In this document: in pieces, positions 11,955 through 23,256 of the stretch
Position numbering within the stretch: position 1 is the first letter of the stretch
Layout: each line of letters begins with the position of its first letter
Assembly: GCF_027595985.1 (NCBI RefSeq)
Contig: NC_073312.1
Span: 12,343,995 to 12,407,994, forward strand
DNA: 64,000 nt
From: Sorex araneus
Taxonomy: Eukaryota; Chordata; Mammalia; Eulipotyphla; Soricidae
Direction: 5' to 3'
Translations under genes and position numbers: made by a program
Notes under the pieces: generated by a model
The model's input: only the letters and a program-made list of their open reading frames with translations
Told to the model about the DNA's origin: nothing
Database searches by the model: none

Positions 11955-12199
11955 TAGAGCCCGGCACGCTCCTGAGAGTATCCCACCCCCACGGGCAGGG
12001 CCCGGCAAGCTACCCAGTGTATTCGATATGCCAAAAACAGTAACGATAGCTCTCATTCCCCTGACCCTGAAAGAGCCTCCCATCGTTAGGAAAGACGAGT
12101 AAGGAGAGGCTGCAAAAATCTCAGGGCTGGGAGGAACAGAGACGTTACTGGTGCCCACTTGCGCAAATTGATAAATAATGGGATGCCAGTGATTCAGTG
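11955..12199 (+). mobile_element. Type 2 SINE, long variant
   Basis: Headless copy carrying an extra internal block of about 75 bp ('tcattcccctgaccctgaaa' to 'atctcagggctgggagg') between 'acagtaacgatag' and 'gagacgttactgg'. Flanked by atcactgcataaaa repeats at 11941-11954 and about 12200-12213. Confidence 0.85.
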
Positions 12200-12489
12200 A
12201 TCACTGCATAAAAAATGATTATGCTCTGGTAAACCCCCCTCAAAAAAAAAAAAGAGAAAGAAAGAGAAAGGAAAGAAGGAAAGATCGGTGAATCAGCAGA
12301 GAGGATTCAAATCGGTGATAACTTTTTTTTTTGCACTTTTGTTGCAGTACCAGGATTATACGATAGTGTTGCTTACACGTCTCATACCTACATCATGCCA
12401 ACAGCACACTCACCGCCTGGTGCCCGTTTCTCTCTACCAGTGTCCGGCAGGCCCCTCCCATAAGAGCTCAGTTCTAGACAAAATTAGCA

Positions 12490-12605
12490 TCAACTTCTTT
12501 TCTTTTCTCTTTTTTTTTTTTTTTTTGGCTCTTGGGCCACACCTGGCTGTGCTCAATTAGGACTTCCTCTGCACTCAGGGATCACCCCAGTGGTGCTGGG
12601 GACGG
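12490..12605 (-). mobile_element. Degenerate type 1 SINE, tail half
   Basis: Poly-T then 'ggctcttgggccacacctgg' and 'ctgcactcagggatcacccc'; the head half is lost. Confidence 0.6.
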
Positions 12606-13272
12606 TGGTGAGGGGGAACCACTGGTGCCAACTTACTGAATACAGAAAATATTACATTTCTGAAAGCCCAGGCAAGTGGCCACCTCTGCCCGAACTGGCC
12701 CGGGCTGAGCGCGGCTGGGTGGTGCCTTCTCAGGAAGGTCCCCAGGGCTCCGCCCACAACAGTCCCCCTCCGGCTCCAGGTCCCCTCCGCGAGGGCGAGG
12801 CTGCCATCTTCTCACCCCGGAAGCCCCCGTTTCCCACTCAGCGGGCACACAGCTAGTGTCACCAACGCTCAGGGGGTGCCTGGGCCAGGCTCTGCGGCTG
12901 CCCTGTGCCACGCCGGCCCGAATTCTCACAACAAGCCGCGACTAAGGACACCTCACGGTAACCACAACCCTGGGATGTCCCTCCGAAGTAACCACCAGGC
13001 TGGAGGCCTGACACTGGCCATTTCCCACCAGCGCTGGCCTTGCACAAGCCACACAGTGACCACCTGGTCTGGCTGCATTTGCCTGAATCCCGCCCCGGGC
13101 CCCCAGATCTTTGAAAAAGTCCACCCGAGGCCTCCTCTCGCCCGCCGACAGCTTTAAACATCTGCCCCCACCCCGACAGAGCCGGTCGCTCTCTTCAACA
13201 CAAAAACAAGGCTGGCTGACGACCACCGAGCACGAAGCCGTCGTGCAGAGGAGCTCATCTCCGGTACTTGTC

Positions 13273-13405
13273 GCGCATGGGGCAGTGCTCAGGGATCACG
13301 CCTGGTGGTGCTCAGGGGAGCATAACAGGGTGCCGGGGAGAGAAGGCAGGTTCCCTGCGTGCAAGGCCAGCGCCTTGACCACTGGACTCTCTCTCCTGCC
13401 TCCAA
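13273..13405 (-). mobile_element. Degenerate type 1 SINE
   Basis: 'cagtgctcagggatcacgcc' through 'gcgccttgaccactggact', reverse orientation. Confidence 0.6.
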
Positions 13406-13750
13406 GTTCATCTTAATTTTTACAACAACTGCCTGAGACAAGTGTAAGGGTTTCTAAATTACAAATAGGAAGCGGAAACGTACGAAGATTAAGTAACTCG
13501 CCCAGAGCAGAAGCAAGAGACAGAGGCGGGAGCTGGGGCCCTCCATCCTTGCACCCTGGGCTGGCTCTCCCCACGGCCAGTGAGCGCCCCGTGAGCAAGG
13601 CCCCAGAAGGCCTGCGGCAGGCACCCAAGGCAGACTCATAGAACATCTGCTGGATGAATGGCTGCAGCTACAGACGGCAACAGTGGGAAAAGAATAGCAC
13701 TGTAGCACTGTCCTCCCGTTGTTCACGATACACTTAAGAAAACACTACAG

Positions 13751-13904
13751 GGGCTGGAGTGATACAGCACAGCAGGTAGGGGGGTTGCCTTGCACGCGGC
13801 CGACCCAGGTTCGATTCCCAGCATCCCTTATGGTCCCCCGAGCACCACCAGGAGTGATTCCTGAGTGCAGAGCCAGGAGTAACCCCTGAATATTGCTGGG
13901 TGTG
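13751..13904 (+). mobile_element. Type 1 SINE seeding a GAAA array
   Basis: Complete head and body; the usual 'gacccaaaaag' end is replaced by gacgaaagaaag, and the tail runs directly into the array at 13905. Confidence 0.9.
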
Positions 13905-14069
<165 letters not shown>

Positions 14070-14142
14070 ACACTATATATGTATGCTTGGAGGTTTTGAT
14101 CCCATTGGCAGAGTGGACTTAAAAAAAAAAATGCCGGTACTG

Positions 14143-14280
14143 GGGCTGGAGAGACACAGCTTTGCCAGGTAGAGCACTACTTTGCCACAGGCTCAATCGC
14201 CAGCACCCCACAGGGTCCCCGGAGCCAGGAGTTACCTCTGAGCACTGCGGGTATGGTCCCCAAACCATACAGAAATAAAA
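14143..14280 (+). mobile_element. Degenerate type 1 SINE
   Basis: 'ctggggctggagagacacag', a decayed B box and 'gagccaggagttacctctga', with an internal deletion. Confidence 0.6.
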
Positions 14281-14292
14281 ACTGCTGATCCC

Positions 14293-14370
14293 GGGGCTAA
14301 GGGTATGGTTCAAAGGGCCTTTCATACAAAGGCCAGGAGCTTGATCCCTGGCATCAAGTGACCCCCCGTC
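14293..14370 (+). mobile_element. tRNA SINE head fragment
   Basis: 'ggggctaagggtatggttca' and 'gcttgatccctggcatcaag' only; the body is missing. Confidence 0.45.
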
Positions 14371-15773
14371 CTCGCCCCAACTCCCCCACAGACCCAGGGG
14401 CCAGGAGCACTGAAAGAACTTTCAGGTCTACACCACTGGGACTGCATTGCTGGAAATGTGTCCCCTCCGCCGACCCCCTTGGGAAGCCCAAAGCTGAACA
14501 AAACAAAACACCAAGAATTTCAGGCCTCCACAACTACCATCACCTATTAACAGCAATTCTTGAAAGAAGACGTTGCACTGCATTCAAACTGCCAAAAACA
14601 AGTTCTGCTGAAACGGAGTGAAAGAGGAAAGCCTTTCTTCCTGAGCTCGACCCGTCCTGGTCATCCTCCGGGAAGCTCTGCCCTCCAGCCGTGCCACTGC
14701 CAGGCCCTTCCACAGAACAGCCCCAATCAATGACGAATCAATTCCAAAAAAACAAAACCAAAGCAAGCAGGGTTTGCTGTGGCGGACGACGGACACACAG
14801 TCATTCTAATGGCCTGTGTTCCAGGCCTTGGGGTGCGGGAAGAGGGGCTAACCTCAGAGGAGATGCCGAGAGGGACAACTCACTGGTGTCCCGGTCCTGG
14901 GGATTAAAACTCTGGGGCGCCCTTGGGTGGGCGGCAGGCTGAGAATCACACCAATTCCACAGATCCCGGAGTTCCTGGAACACGTGACCGCATATGCAGC
15001 CACACGAGACCTCCAAATGCCACAGTCCTGACAGCCCTCAGCAAATACTGAACGGTACCAACTGGCTCTTCACAAATACTGAACTGCACTAACCAGAAGG
15101 TGGTTAGTTTAATTTTCCGCTGGAAAATCTGTGCCAAAAGGAAGACTGGCTTTTTTTTTTTAAGAGGCAGGAATTACTTTACAATTTCTGGCTTTGACCA
15201 CAGTATGAATTTAAACTAGCTTGCTTAATATTTTCAAATCTTAAAAAAAGGAAATGTGACCCCCCCCAAGACCAAAAAAAAAGTGAGGAAAACAGTAAAC
15301 CTTATTTAAATGAATCAAATGATTATGTATCCAATCAACCCTTAAAAATCATTTGAAGGTTGATCCCATTTGAAAAAAGAAACCTAAAAAGTCGGGGCTG
15401 GGAAACAGCTCAAAAGGCATGAGGGTGCCCCAGGATCCATCCCTGGCACGTGGTTCTCCTACCACCTCTAGCTGGATGCTCCCAGGAACTCAGCCAGGGT
15501 AGACCCAGAGTACTCCCAGGTATAATTCCCAATCCAACGGAGTTAAAAATATCAAATATGGCTCGAAAAATAGTTCTAAGACAGACTCCCACAAGTTTAC
15601 AAATGCAAAAGGTCCCATCAGCATTCACGTCCCAATGCAGTATCCGAGCAGGCTCCCTGAGCACAGAAATCACAAGGACAGAAAAAAACGCATGAAGAGA
15701 CAGGCAGAGAACAGTGGGGAGGGCGCTGGCCATGCTGCCACCAACCTGCATTTATTCCCTGGTACTGCGTATG

Positions 15774-16010
15774 GGACTGGAATGATAGCACAGCGGGTAG
15801 GGCATTTGCCTTGCACCCGGCCGACCCAGGTTCGATTCCCCCATCCCTCTCGGAGAGCCCAGCAAGCTACAGAGAGTATCCCGCCCACACAGCAGAGCCT
15901 GGCAAGCTCCCCGTGGCCAAAAACTGTAACAAGTCTCACAATGGAGATGTTACTGGTGCCCACTCAAGCAAATCGATGAACAACGGACAACAGTGCTACA
16001 GTGCAGTGCC
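15774..16010 (+). mobile_element. Type 2 SINE
   Basis: Head to tail, ending acaacagtgctacagtgcag. Flanked by imperfect actgc(g/a)tatgg repeats. Confidence 0.85.
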
Positions 16011-16019
16011 ACTGCATAT

Positions 16020-17200
16020 GGATATCTGAGTAGAGCAGGAGGAAGCCCTTCACACTGCCAGATGTGCTCCCCCAAACTAAAATTAAAAAACGCTAGTGAA
16101 ACCACCAGAGAACTGCCAAAATTAGTTTCAGAAGAATATGCAAGCAAATAAACTGAAGGGAACCTATGGGAATCAATCTTGAGCTAGGACAAAAAAAAAA
16201 AAACAAAAAACAAAAAAACAGCCCCTACCAAAGGCTGCTTTATTGATCATGATGATTTCCTTGCCAAGAGAGAACGCTGAAAGGGGTTAAAAAAAAAAAA
16301 AGCAAACCAAAATGTTTTCATAAGATTGAACCTCCAATCAAGATAAACTGGGAGGCAGTTCAGGTAAAAAATAACCATAAGCAAATAAAAACACTATTTC
16401 TAAATACAATTTATGAGTTGATGGATCAGGCGAATATAATCCACTAAGCCTTTTTCTCACTAACTCAGCAAAAAAAGTGGATATCACAGAGCAGGGTCAA
16501 ACAATTCAGATAGATTACAGGAGAGAAAGAAGACCAAAAAACAAAACAACAACAACAACAAAAAAAAACAAAAAAAAAACCCAGGCTTCAGGACAAAAAT
16601 GAGCTTCCCCAGGAGAGCTTGAAAGCCATCTGTCTTCTTCTAAGTACTCATTTCTGCAACTATCAGCCTGACACAGAATGCATACAAATAATGTAACAAA
16701 TTTCCATTCCCAATTATCCCAGGTCAATGCCAAAACTTAAAGACGCTTGGTGTAAGTGAAGGAATAAATGCATTCACAGCACTGCCTTTATGAATATAAA
16801 TCCTCTCCAAATGGGCTGTAAGATGGGCTATGTCTAAGGAACACGGTCAAAGCTTTCTTAAGGACGGAAACGTGTCACTCTCGGGCTTAATACCTTTAAT
16901 GATTAAAAACCCGTCCCCACCCACACCCCAAGAACTTGGAGCACAGCTCAATTCATTAGTAAACATTTGTCACCTAGCTTTTAAACTACGCGTTACCAGA
17001 CTTTTCATTGTTAAAACAATGTTTACATCCATTGTATCCTGTAACCTATCTGACCCTAAAAAAATTGGTCCCACTGCCAGCGACCAACATGAACAACAAC
17101 AACAACAAAAAGCCGTGTGGCTTTTAAAGCTGTTCCATCACACACCAGGAACGTCCAAAGAGAATGACATTAAAAAAAAAAAATTAGCCCAGCAGCCGTT
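16020..17200. other. A/T-rich intron sequence, no element named
   Basis: Contains several short A-rich runs and two (CAA)n patches at about 16545-16560 and 17090-17108. No SINE head or exon is recognisable. Confidence 0.6.
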
Positions 17201-17759
17201 TCTACCCCGGATGCACTTTCCGATGGGGGCCTGGGTGGGGGCGGGGTTCTCCCCGGGGAGGGCGGGAGAGCCGAGCTAGACGCGCGTGGCCCCTGCGCCC
17301 CATCTTTCTCTCCGGGGGTCCCGGCCGCCGGGCTGCGGGGCTGGATCCGGCCCCTGCCCCAGGAGCACAATCGCAGGACGAGCCGAGCCCGTGCAGGAAG
17401 CGCGGCCGCGACGGAAACAGATGGTCGCGGGCCCGGCCACTGCCCGGAGCTGTCGCGTCCCCGCCCGATGAGACCCCCCACCCCAAAAAAACAGAACAAA
17501 ACAAAACACTCCGCCTTTCACCCCGATTCCGAAAGGTGCAGCCGAATCCGGTTGCCGGTGGCCTTACAAGGGGTCCCGGAGGGCCGGGGCACACCTTTCC
17601 TGCACCCCACCCACCCCAAGCCCCTGAGACCCCCGGCGACGCTTCTTTTGTCTTGCTCCACTTCCCCCCCAACCCAAGAGCAGGTTAACGGTCAGGGCGG
17701 GTCAGGGCGTCCGGGCGAGCTCCCGGGGACCCCCGCCAGGTACTCGCCTCGCCGCACAG

Positions 17760-17980
17760 GGAGCAACGAGTCCCGGCCGGGTCGGGAGGGCTGGGGGTCC
17801 CTGAGCGGAGAGGGTGAGGGTCCCCGGATCGGGAGGGTTGGGGGTCCCCGTGCGGGGAGGGCGAGGGTCCCCGGGTCGGAAGGGTTGGGGGGGGTCCCCA
17901 TTTGGGGCGGGCGAGGGTTCCCGGGTCGAGAGGCCGGGGGGGGGGGTCCAGTGCAGAGAGGACTGGGGGTCCCCGGCGGC
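17760..17980. repeat. G-rich tandem repeat in FHIP2A intron 1
   Basis: About four degenerate copies of a unit of roughly 49 bp. Each carries a gggttgggggtcccc-like core followed by ggcgagggtccccg. The copies are interrupted by G-run expansions of up to 12 Gs. Many GGG runs give quadruplex potential on the plus strand. Confidence 0.65.
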
Positions 17981-18039
17981 GGCCGAGAGCGGGGGTGAGA
18001 GCGGGAGGGGGTGGTGGCCCGCAGAGTGGCCTGGCTCGG

Positions 18040-18260
18040 AGGCCGGGCTGGACTGGGCCGGGCCGGGCCGAGGCTCCCGGGGCTGGGTCCCTGCTCGGCG
18101 GCCGGGCCGGGCCGAGGCTCCCGGGGCGGGGGTGGCCCTGCTCGGGGCCGGGCCGGGGCTCCCCGGGGAAGGGGGGTGGCCCAGCTCGGAGGCCGGGCGG
18201 GCCGGGCCGAGCCGGGCCGGGCCGGGCCGGGCCGGGCCGGGCCGAGGCTCCCGGCGGGGG
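18040..18260. repeat. GGGCC-rich low-complexity repeat
   Basis: Runs of gggcc separated by 'gaggctcccgggg' motifs. At 18190-18245 it becomes a nearly pure (gggcc)n array. It sits within 100-310 bp of exon 1 inside the CpG island. Confidence 0.65.
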
Positions 18261-18351
18261 ACGGGGGGGTGGCCCTGCTCCCAGGCCCGCGCCGCAGGCC
18301 CGCGTAGGCCGCGGCGTCCCCGGGCTGGCGCGCGCGCGCCCCGGGCCTCAC

Positions 18352-18396
18352 CGCCTCCACGGCGTGCTGCAGGATGGACGTGAACTTGGAGAACAT
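18352..18396 (-). CDS. FHIP2A: FHIP2A coding exon 1 (residues 1-15)
   Basis: Reads MFSKFTSILQHAVEA from the ATG at 18396-18394, followed directly by the donor GTGAGG at 18351. This is the N-terminus I know for FHIP2A, which fixes the start. The Kozak context is fair: A at -3, T at +4. The exon ends in phase 0. The frame stays open upstream of this ATG for at least 98 codons, back to another in-frame ATG at 18690, but that stretch is Arg/Pro/Ala-rich CpG-island sequence and is more likely 5' UTR. G+C is extreme on both sides of the exon. Confidence 0.95.
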
Positions 18397-18692
18397 CCTG
18401 TCCCGGGACTGCAGCAGCCGCTCCCGGGACGACCTGGAGAGCTCCTCGATGCGCCGCCGCCGCCCCTGCTGCGGCTGCCGGGGCCGCTCCAGAGTGAAGG
18501 CCGGTGCGGGCCGCGGGCGGCGCGCGCGGGGCCGGGCGGGCGCGGGCGGCGGGACGTGGCGGCCGGGCCGGCGGGACGGGCGCTCGGCGCGGGCGGACGG
18601 GCGCTCGGCGCGGACGGGCGGGCGCGGGCTCCGGCTCGGACACGGTGGCAGTCGCGCTCTCGGGCCGCTTCCGCCCGCCCTGCCCGCCACCG

Positions 18693-18706
18693 CCTGCAGG
18701 GGGCGC
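18693..18706 (+). promoter_or_regulatory. Candidate CTCF core at the FHIP2A promoter
   Basis: CCTGCAGGGGGCGC fits the CTCF core CCASYAGRKGGCRS except for T at the third base. It lies about 300 bp upstream of the FHIP2A ATG. Motif-level evidence only, in G+C-rich sequence where chance matches are common. Confidence 0.4.
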
Positions 18707-19000
18707 CGCGGGGGGCCGGGAGCGGCCGCGGGGGGCGGGGGCGGCCGCGGGCTCCGCCTCCGCGCCGCTGCCCGCTCGGGGCGCCGTCCTGCGGGCTCTC
18801 CCGGGACCTCGGCCCGCAGCCGGGAATCCCCGCAGGAATGATTTCTGGGTGAGCAAGTTTAAAACAACAACAAAAAAAATTTCGGCCTTTCGCTGCCAGC
18901 GTTGCTTTCTCCCAGACGATCCGGGAGGGAAGCCCAGCCCTAGAGATAGGTATTTATTTATGTCTATCGTGTGTACTTGTTACTATATATAGTAACATAC

Positions 19001-19115
19001 CAGTACTCTCTATTCACAGCCTGTGACACATCATCACCAGCCTTCTACTGGGACAAGAGGGACCTGTGTCTGCAAAGTTGGATTTCAGAAAGTATGACTA
19101 ACACGTCCCAAATAC
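19001..19115 (+). repeat. Unclassified repeat, copy 1
   Basis: 'ttcacagcctgtgacacatc' through 'cgtcccaaatac' recurs in the same orientation at 21151-21272 with roughly 20% divergence and a 13-bp indel. Confidence 0.7.
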
Positions 19116-19334
19116 ATATATGTATATGTATATATATATATATAAGCCTGCCATATATATACTTATATAAAAGCCCAGCCATATATATATAGGCCCGGCC
19201 ATATATATTTTATATATTTATATTAACATATATTTATAGACATAAATATATATTTATGTCTGCGATCTTATATATATATATATATACGCCCAGCCATATA
19301 TATTTATATAAATATACACTTACAAATATATATG

Positions 19335-19382
<48 letters not shown>
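19115..19382. repeat. AT-rich minisatellite ending in (TG)n
   Basis: At least four units of gcc(c/t)(a/g)gccatatatat, separated by variable (TA)n, then about 20 TG units at 19340-19376. Strong cruciform and unwinding potential. Confidence 0.85.
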
Positions 19383-19385
<3 letters not shown>

Positions 19386-19526
19386 CTGTGCGTCTTGGCA
19401 GGGCAGATTGAAAAACACGCAGTTCCAAAGGCCCCATGGACCTAGGTAGGGCTTGAATGCTAAGAATTATAACAAATCAAGCTACGCAGGTAGAGTGGCT
19501 TTGCTCACTCTAAAATGTGTTCTGGG

Positions 19527-19692
19527 GCCTGGAGCGATAGCACAGCGGGGAGGGCGTTTGCCTTGCACACAGCCAACCCCGGTTCGATCCTCGGCATCCC
19601 CATACCCCCAGGACACCACCAGGAGTAATTCCCGAGTGCAGAGCCAGGAGTCACCCCTGAGCATCGCTGGGTGTGACCCAAAAAAGACAAAA
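19527..19692 (+). mobile_element. Type 1 SINE
   Basis: Complete copy with a poor A tail (aaaaaagacaaaaat); the usual 'catatggtcccc' is altered to 'cccatacccccagg'. Confidence 0.9.
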
Positions 19693-19699
19693 ATCGGTT

Positions 19700-20440
19700 A
19701 CAATCATATAAGCTCCCTGTGGACCAATGGGCAGGTGGTTCCGGAGATCTGTTGCATGTTTGATAGCTGGGCACGGTGCATTTCCTCGATCAGGTGATCC
19801 TGGAAAACCTGCGATCGGTCAAAGCCAAAGCACGACAAGCAGGTTATAACCATATAACCATATAATTCATATAACTCGAAGCCTGTAAAATGGCCTGTGG
19901 CCAACTAGTTAGGCCCTGGAGAAACCCCAAGGCACTGCAGAGTGTCTGGTCGGGTTGATGCAGATGACACAGGTGTCCCGAGAGCTGTTTCTGCTGCTGG
20001 CGGGCTCTCATCCAAGGGGCCTTTAGGGTCCTGATAAGGGGAGGGTGGGGTAAGTTTGCACCACCCCAGATGACAATGTATGTTTAGAATCGAGTCTGTA
20101 GAGCCAACAAAAGGCAGAAAGGGCAGTGGGGATGTGGGGTTTGGTGTTCTGGAGGTGGGTGGCCTGAATTTAGACCCCCCACAACATTGGCAATTTATCA
20201 AAGCAATTTGTTTCACCTTGTGGGAGGACTCTCCTTTTGTCCCCTACAAGGCTTGGGGCGGGGCAGCCAATACCCACCTCATGAGGTCGTGTGGGGATTT
20301 GTTGACATCTGTGAAACACTGCAACTGTTCCCAGTTCCGAGTAAGTGATACCTAAACCTTTGCTATTATCAATATTGTTACTATTGGCGATATTGGTATT
20401 TGACAGAATATTAGAGCCAGAAATCAAGGTTTCAGGAGGG
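19700..20440. other. Unassigned intergenic sequence
   Basis: Mixed composition; short ccatata repeats at 19849-19875. No exon or known element seen. Confidence 0.5.
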
Positions 20441-20445
20441 GACTT

Positions 20446-20512
20446 GAAGTTCATTGAGAAAAAGAGTTCCATACATTCATTAACCTGAAGGCGTAGTGAG
20501 TGGTAGAATGTC
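20446..20512 (+). repeat. Inverted repeat, left arm
   Basis: A 67-bp segment starting gaagttcatt and containing 'attaacctgaaggcgta'. Its reverse complement lies at 21384-21450 with about seven mismatches. Confidence 0.8.
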
Positions 20513-21150
20513 AAGTGTTAAAATTTTAGCATAATATCCTCCCTCTCTCCCCCCACCACCAATTTTTTGTTGCTTATATCCTAGCTCACCGGTAAATTTG
20601 ACCCTTGAAGTGCTGTAGGCTTCCTTTTTTGATGTTTTGTTTTGATTTTCATTTTTGGTTCTTGGGGAGCACCAGGAAGTGTTGACCCTGCTCCCAGCTC
20701 TGCGGCCAGTAGCAGCCCGGATATCACTCCTGCCGGAACTTCCTTTGTTTCTTGCTACAAATCGAAACATACACTGTGGTTAGTCCAGTCTGCTTCCATC
20801 AAGAGTGGGTTTATTAAATTTGTTATCCTTGTTATTATTTATAGTTTCAGATGCTTACTCATGTCGTTAAGCTTAATTATTCTCTTGACCTAATTGTCAT
20901 GCCTTTACATGGTGGTATTTTGTGTGTTCATAATGCCTTCTAACCATTAATTGTATTCGACTGTCTGCTTGAAAGTGGCTTACTGAAGAGTTGTTTGCAT
21001 CTGCTGATGGCCTGTCTTTATATACTTCTTATAAGTATAATAAAATGCAGGTTTTGCTCTAGATTAAGATCAATATTGAGGCTGCTGACTCACTGATATC
21101 TAGGTTCTAAAACATACACGACTAGAATTATACTTGAACCGATACTATTA

Positions 21151-21272
21151 CTATCTGTTCACAGCCTGGAACGCCTCTAAGTGACACGTTATCACCAGCC
21201 TTCTACTAGGACAAATGGAACCTGCTTCTAAAAGTTTGATTTGAGAGAGTATGATTAAGGCATCCCAAATAC
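21151..21272 (+). repeat. Unclassified repeat, copy 2
   Basis: Paralogue of 19001-19115; retains 'accagccttctacta' and 'gcatcccaaatactt'. Confidence 0.7.
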
Positions 21273-21383
21273 TTAGACGTGATTGCCTGAAATCCTTCAA
21301 TTAGAACTTTATTTCTTTTGCATAGGCAAATTAGAGACTCAGCCCCTGCCAAAATTTAAATACGCTGGGGAGAGATAGCACAT

Positions 21384-21450
21384 TAAATTCTATCATTCAT
21401 TACGCCTTCAGGTTAATGAATTTATTGAACTCTTTTTCTGAATGAACTTC
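21384..21450 (-). repeat. Inverted repeat, right arm
   Basis: Reverse-complement partner of 20446-20512; the arms are separated by about 870 bp. Confidence 0.8.
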
Positions 21451-21631
21451 AATAAGAGAAGACACAGAAACATACATGAAACTGACACTCAGCTGAGATA
21501 AAGTTAAAAGAGAGAGAGAGAGAGGAAATAAAAGCTAGTGATGCTCACTTTCAAAATTTGGCAGACATCTAGATAAATATGTAGACTGAACATAGCAAAA
21601 TTCCCTTCCCTCTCATTAAAGGGTTACTTCG

Positions 21632-21800
21632 GGGGCTGGAACTGTAGTACAGTGAGTCGGGTGTTTGCCTTACATGCGGCAAACTTGGTTTGACCCATGG
21701 TGCCCCATATGGTCCCCCAATCCCCTCCAGGAGTGTTTCCCGAGAACAGGAGTAAGCCCTGAGCATCACTGGGTGTGGCCCCAAAATAACAACAGCAAAA
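21632..21800 (+). mobile_element. Type 1 SINE, diverged
   Basis: 'gggggctggaactgtagtac' head to 'ctgagcatcactgggtgtgg', with an A-rich tail. Confidence 0.8.
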
Positions 21801-22122
21801 CAAAGATGAAACCGAGAGATGGACTATCTGTTTGAACAGGTTTTCAAAAGGAAAGTATGACATTGGGTTAGTGACAAATGCAAAGATAACTGCAAAACAA
21901 AAAGAGCCTGATTCTTACTAGCAAGAAATAGAGAATTCAGGCTAGAATGAGTAATCATAGTTTGAATATTTCAATTGGAAACTGCATTTTCTTAACCAGT
22001 ATCATGTAAATTCTGATATAATTTTAAAAAAGGAGATTGGGGTATATATGCTGAACAGATGAGTGTAGTTGGGAGATGGGGTGTATAGGCTAAATCCTCA
22101 TTAATACTGAGGAAAGTACCTT

Positions 22123-22267
22123 TTTTTTTAATTTTTGGGTCACACCTGGCGATCTACAGGAGTTACTCCTGGCAGTGCTCAGGGAACCATATGGGATGCT
22201 GGGATTCGAACCCAGGTCTGCCAAGTGCAAGGCAAACGCCCTACCCGCTGTGCTATCCCTCCAGCCC
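22123..22267 (-). mobile_element. Type 1 SINE, internally shortened
   Basis: Reverse copy lacking one of the two 'cactcaggagttactcctgg' repeats of the body. Confidence 0.9.
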
Positions 22268-22269
22268 CC

Positions 22270-23255
22270 GAAAGTACCTATTCTAAAAAAAAGTATCAAG
22301 AAGTATGAATAATATTAAAAGATGGGATGTAAACTGTAAAAGTTCAAGTCTACTCAAGGCATTGAGAGAGTTTACCTCTGAGATGCAGGAAATGAGTTCT
22401 GACGGAAGCACCTTTCATAACAAACTTTGTAAAACCTTTTGACAAAACTTTACAATGGTGTAATTCATATAACCAAAGTTGATTTGGTAAAGGGAGAAAC
22501 CTGAAGCAGAGAACAGGTACTTTTTTTTTCAATGTTCAGATAGAAATAGGAATAGGAAGGCTTAATAAGAACTGGCATAGGTTAGAAATGGTATCCTTGA
22601 ACCATGAGCTCAGACTAGCCAGATTTTGCAAGTGATTTACATAAAGGGGAAGGAAAAGTCAAAGACATGGCAGGAGTTTCACCTTTGGGTGAGGTTAGTG
22701 AAAGTTGTCGCTGATTGAGATAGGGACTGTGTTGCCACAGGGAGAGAAGGACACGGTCTGGTGGCATGTCGGGCTTGATTGCCTGCATCATGGGTTAAGA
22801 ATCTGGATCGGAATGTCAGAGACATAGGGGCTGGGAGTAAAGATTTGACAGTTCACCTCCAAGACAGTAATGGGCATATAGGAGTAAATGAGAGTTCAAG
22901 GAAATGGTATGGAAAAAGACAATACAGGATAGACACAAACCCAAGTACCCCCTGCAGTTAAGGACCAAGATATGTGGAGGATCTGTCTTTGTTTTTGTTT
23001 TCTTTTTTTTTTTTTTTTTTTTGGTGGTGGTGATGGTGGAGGGAACAATCAAGTTGGATCTGGCCAAATGTTGGGTCTCTAATTAGAATTTTTGGATTCA
23101 GTATGTTCTGATAGTTGGTTGTAATCAACTATTATTGAGCGATAGTTGGCTCCTGATAGAGACCCAAACTCTGAATCTCAGCATGGCCTTCATTAGCTAC
23201 AGTAGAAATTTCATTCAAATATTGCGAAGGAAAGTTGGTAGAAACGTGTAAGATG
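22270..23255. other. Unassigned intergenic sequence
   Basis: No exon recognised; a T17 run lies at about 23004-23021. A/T-moderate, with no SINE head. Confidence 0.5.
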
Positions 23256-23256
23256 T

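Larger units (their letters stand above)
17200..18850 (-). promoter_or_regulatory. FHIP2A: CpG-island promoter of FHIP2A
   Basis: Dense CpG and very high G+C begin near 17.2 kb and stop abruptly near 18.85 kb, spanning exon 1. No TATA box is evident upstream of the ATG, as expected for a broad housekeeping-type promoter. The transcription start should lie between about 18400 and 18850 on the minus strand but cannot be fixed from sequence. The plus-strand side of intron 1 is G-run rich, so G-quadruplexes would form on the template strand. Confidence 0.85.

Noticed and set aside
17692-18856. Long minus-strand frames of 332 and 384 codons
   Set aside because: They owe their length to stop-poor CpG-island sequence. 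Only the MFSK... exon inside the first is supported, and it ends at a splice donor.
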